This document shows positions 12,398 through 12,748 of a DNA stretch of 12,748 nt, in pieces. This DNA comes from Avoscillospira sp045580485. Its GTDB lineage: Bacteria; Bacillota; Clostridia; Oscillospirales; Oscillospiraceae. The notes beneath the pieces were generated by a model. It searched no databases and was not told the DNA's origin. It saw nothing but the letters and a program-made list of their open reading frames with translations. The translations under genes and the position numbers were made by a program. The DNA is taken from the NCBI GenBank assembly GCA_045580485.1, contig JAZNNW010000068.1, positions 1-12,748 of the forward strand. Reading direction: 5' to 3'. The first letter of the stretch is position 1, and every line of letters begins with the position of its first letter.

Positions 12398-12748
12398 GAC
12401 TGACTGTGGCGGTATTGCATTGACAATCGACGCCAAATTATCGAACAAGGCAACCACCTGGAACACTCGCTTGAGCCAGATTGGAAGGCACGACCACGAG
12501 GTCATCCTCGTGACCTTCTCTCTGTGCGACTTCGATTATATCTCCAAAATCGTGTCCAAGCGTGAGCGTGGCAAAGGCATCACCATCATTTGCAACAGCA
12601 AGTATGAAATCAATGCTTATCACATCAAGAAGGCGTTCCCGGACTTGAAAATCTATGTCAATCCGTATGCACACGCAAAACTGGCCTTGATCGGGCCGGA
12701 GACCGTATGGCTTTCCTCCGAGAACCTGGGCAAGAAAAAGAACACCTT
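12387..12748 (+). CDS. PLD-like domain protein, N-terminal part (cut by window edge)
   Basis: Open from ATG 12387 to the window edge, 120 codons. GAGGAGG (12374-12380) lies six bases before the ATG. Strands at 38-45 (EVILVTFSL) and 64-70 (GITIICN) and the motif H96-A-K98 followed by WLSSENLG (108-115) match half of the phospholipase D superfamily, which includes nucleases such as Nuc and BfiI. The acidic residue usual a few positions after HxK is G103 here, and the serine/asparagine part reads SSEN. One HxK motif is enough in dimeric nucleases. The gene overlaps the DUF4406 gene by 11 nt and is the last visible gene of the operon. The C-terminus is not seen, so activity is uncertain. Confidence 0.7.
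   Translation, partial: MAFKTDCGGIALTIDAKLSNKATTWNTRLSQIGRHDHEVILVTFSLCDFDYISKIVSKRERGKGITIICNSKYEINAYHIKKAFPDLKIYVNPYAHAKLALIGPETVWLSSENLGKKKNT

Overview
The window looks like part of a temperate phage or a closely related integrative element of a gut-type clostridial Firmicute. This is inferred from protein families: a strand-switching set of XRE-type repressors and an ImmA/IrrE protease, followed by a compact replication block (sigma-like regulator, DUF2800 nuclease, DUF2815 ssDNA-binding protein, family A DNA polymerase). AGGAGG-type ribosome sites and TTGACA/TATAAT-type promoters also fit. No tRNA, rRNA, CRISPR array, transposase, integrase, capsid or lysis gene is visible.

Left part, 1-2000, minus strand. 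A partial HTH gene runs off the left edge. A four-gene operon then reads leftward from about 2080: XRE repressor, ImmA/IrrE metalloprotease with a TTG start, a 97-aa protein of unknown function and a 99-aa cysteine-rich protein. It ends at a hairpin terminator at 265-302.

Middle, 2000-6000, plus strand. A Y-family (UmuC/DinB-like) polymerase diverges from the repressor operon. The control region between them has two near-consensus promoters pointing at each other and six copies of an ATGAAGTT half-site. Two larger regulator-like proteins follow, each with its own promoter and its own repeat set: a 400-aa protein with a C-terminal HTH and a 300-aa protein with an N-terminal HTH. A 61-aa protein overlaps the second. 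The block ends at a 20-bp perfect hairpin, which faces a convergent XRE repressor gene (5990-6622, minus).

Right part, 6620-12748, plus strand. A promoter with a dyad over its -10 and start region reads into a 52-aa gene. A 63-nt hairpin with a U-tract comes next and would stop most transcripts unless read through. Beyond it lie a Cys-rich sigma-region-4-like protein, two small overlapping genes, DUF2800 (PD-(D/E)XK nuclease with probable Fe-S cluster), DUF2815, a DEDDy exonuclease/family A polymerase, a DUF4406 deoxyribosyltransferase-like protein and the start of a PLD-like protein cut by the right edge.

Working model (inference): the repressors hold the element quiet. ImmA-type cleavage of the XRE repressor could release the Y-family polymerase without LexA, and the 5990-6622 repressor would control the replication operon. 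The most unusual items are the face-to-face promoter switch, the separate repeat sets at the middle regulators, the hairpin early in the replication operon, and a 34-nt structured repeat found at two gene junctions 4.25 kb apart.
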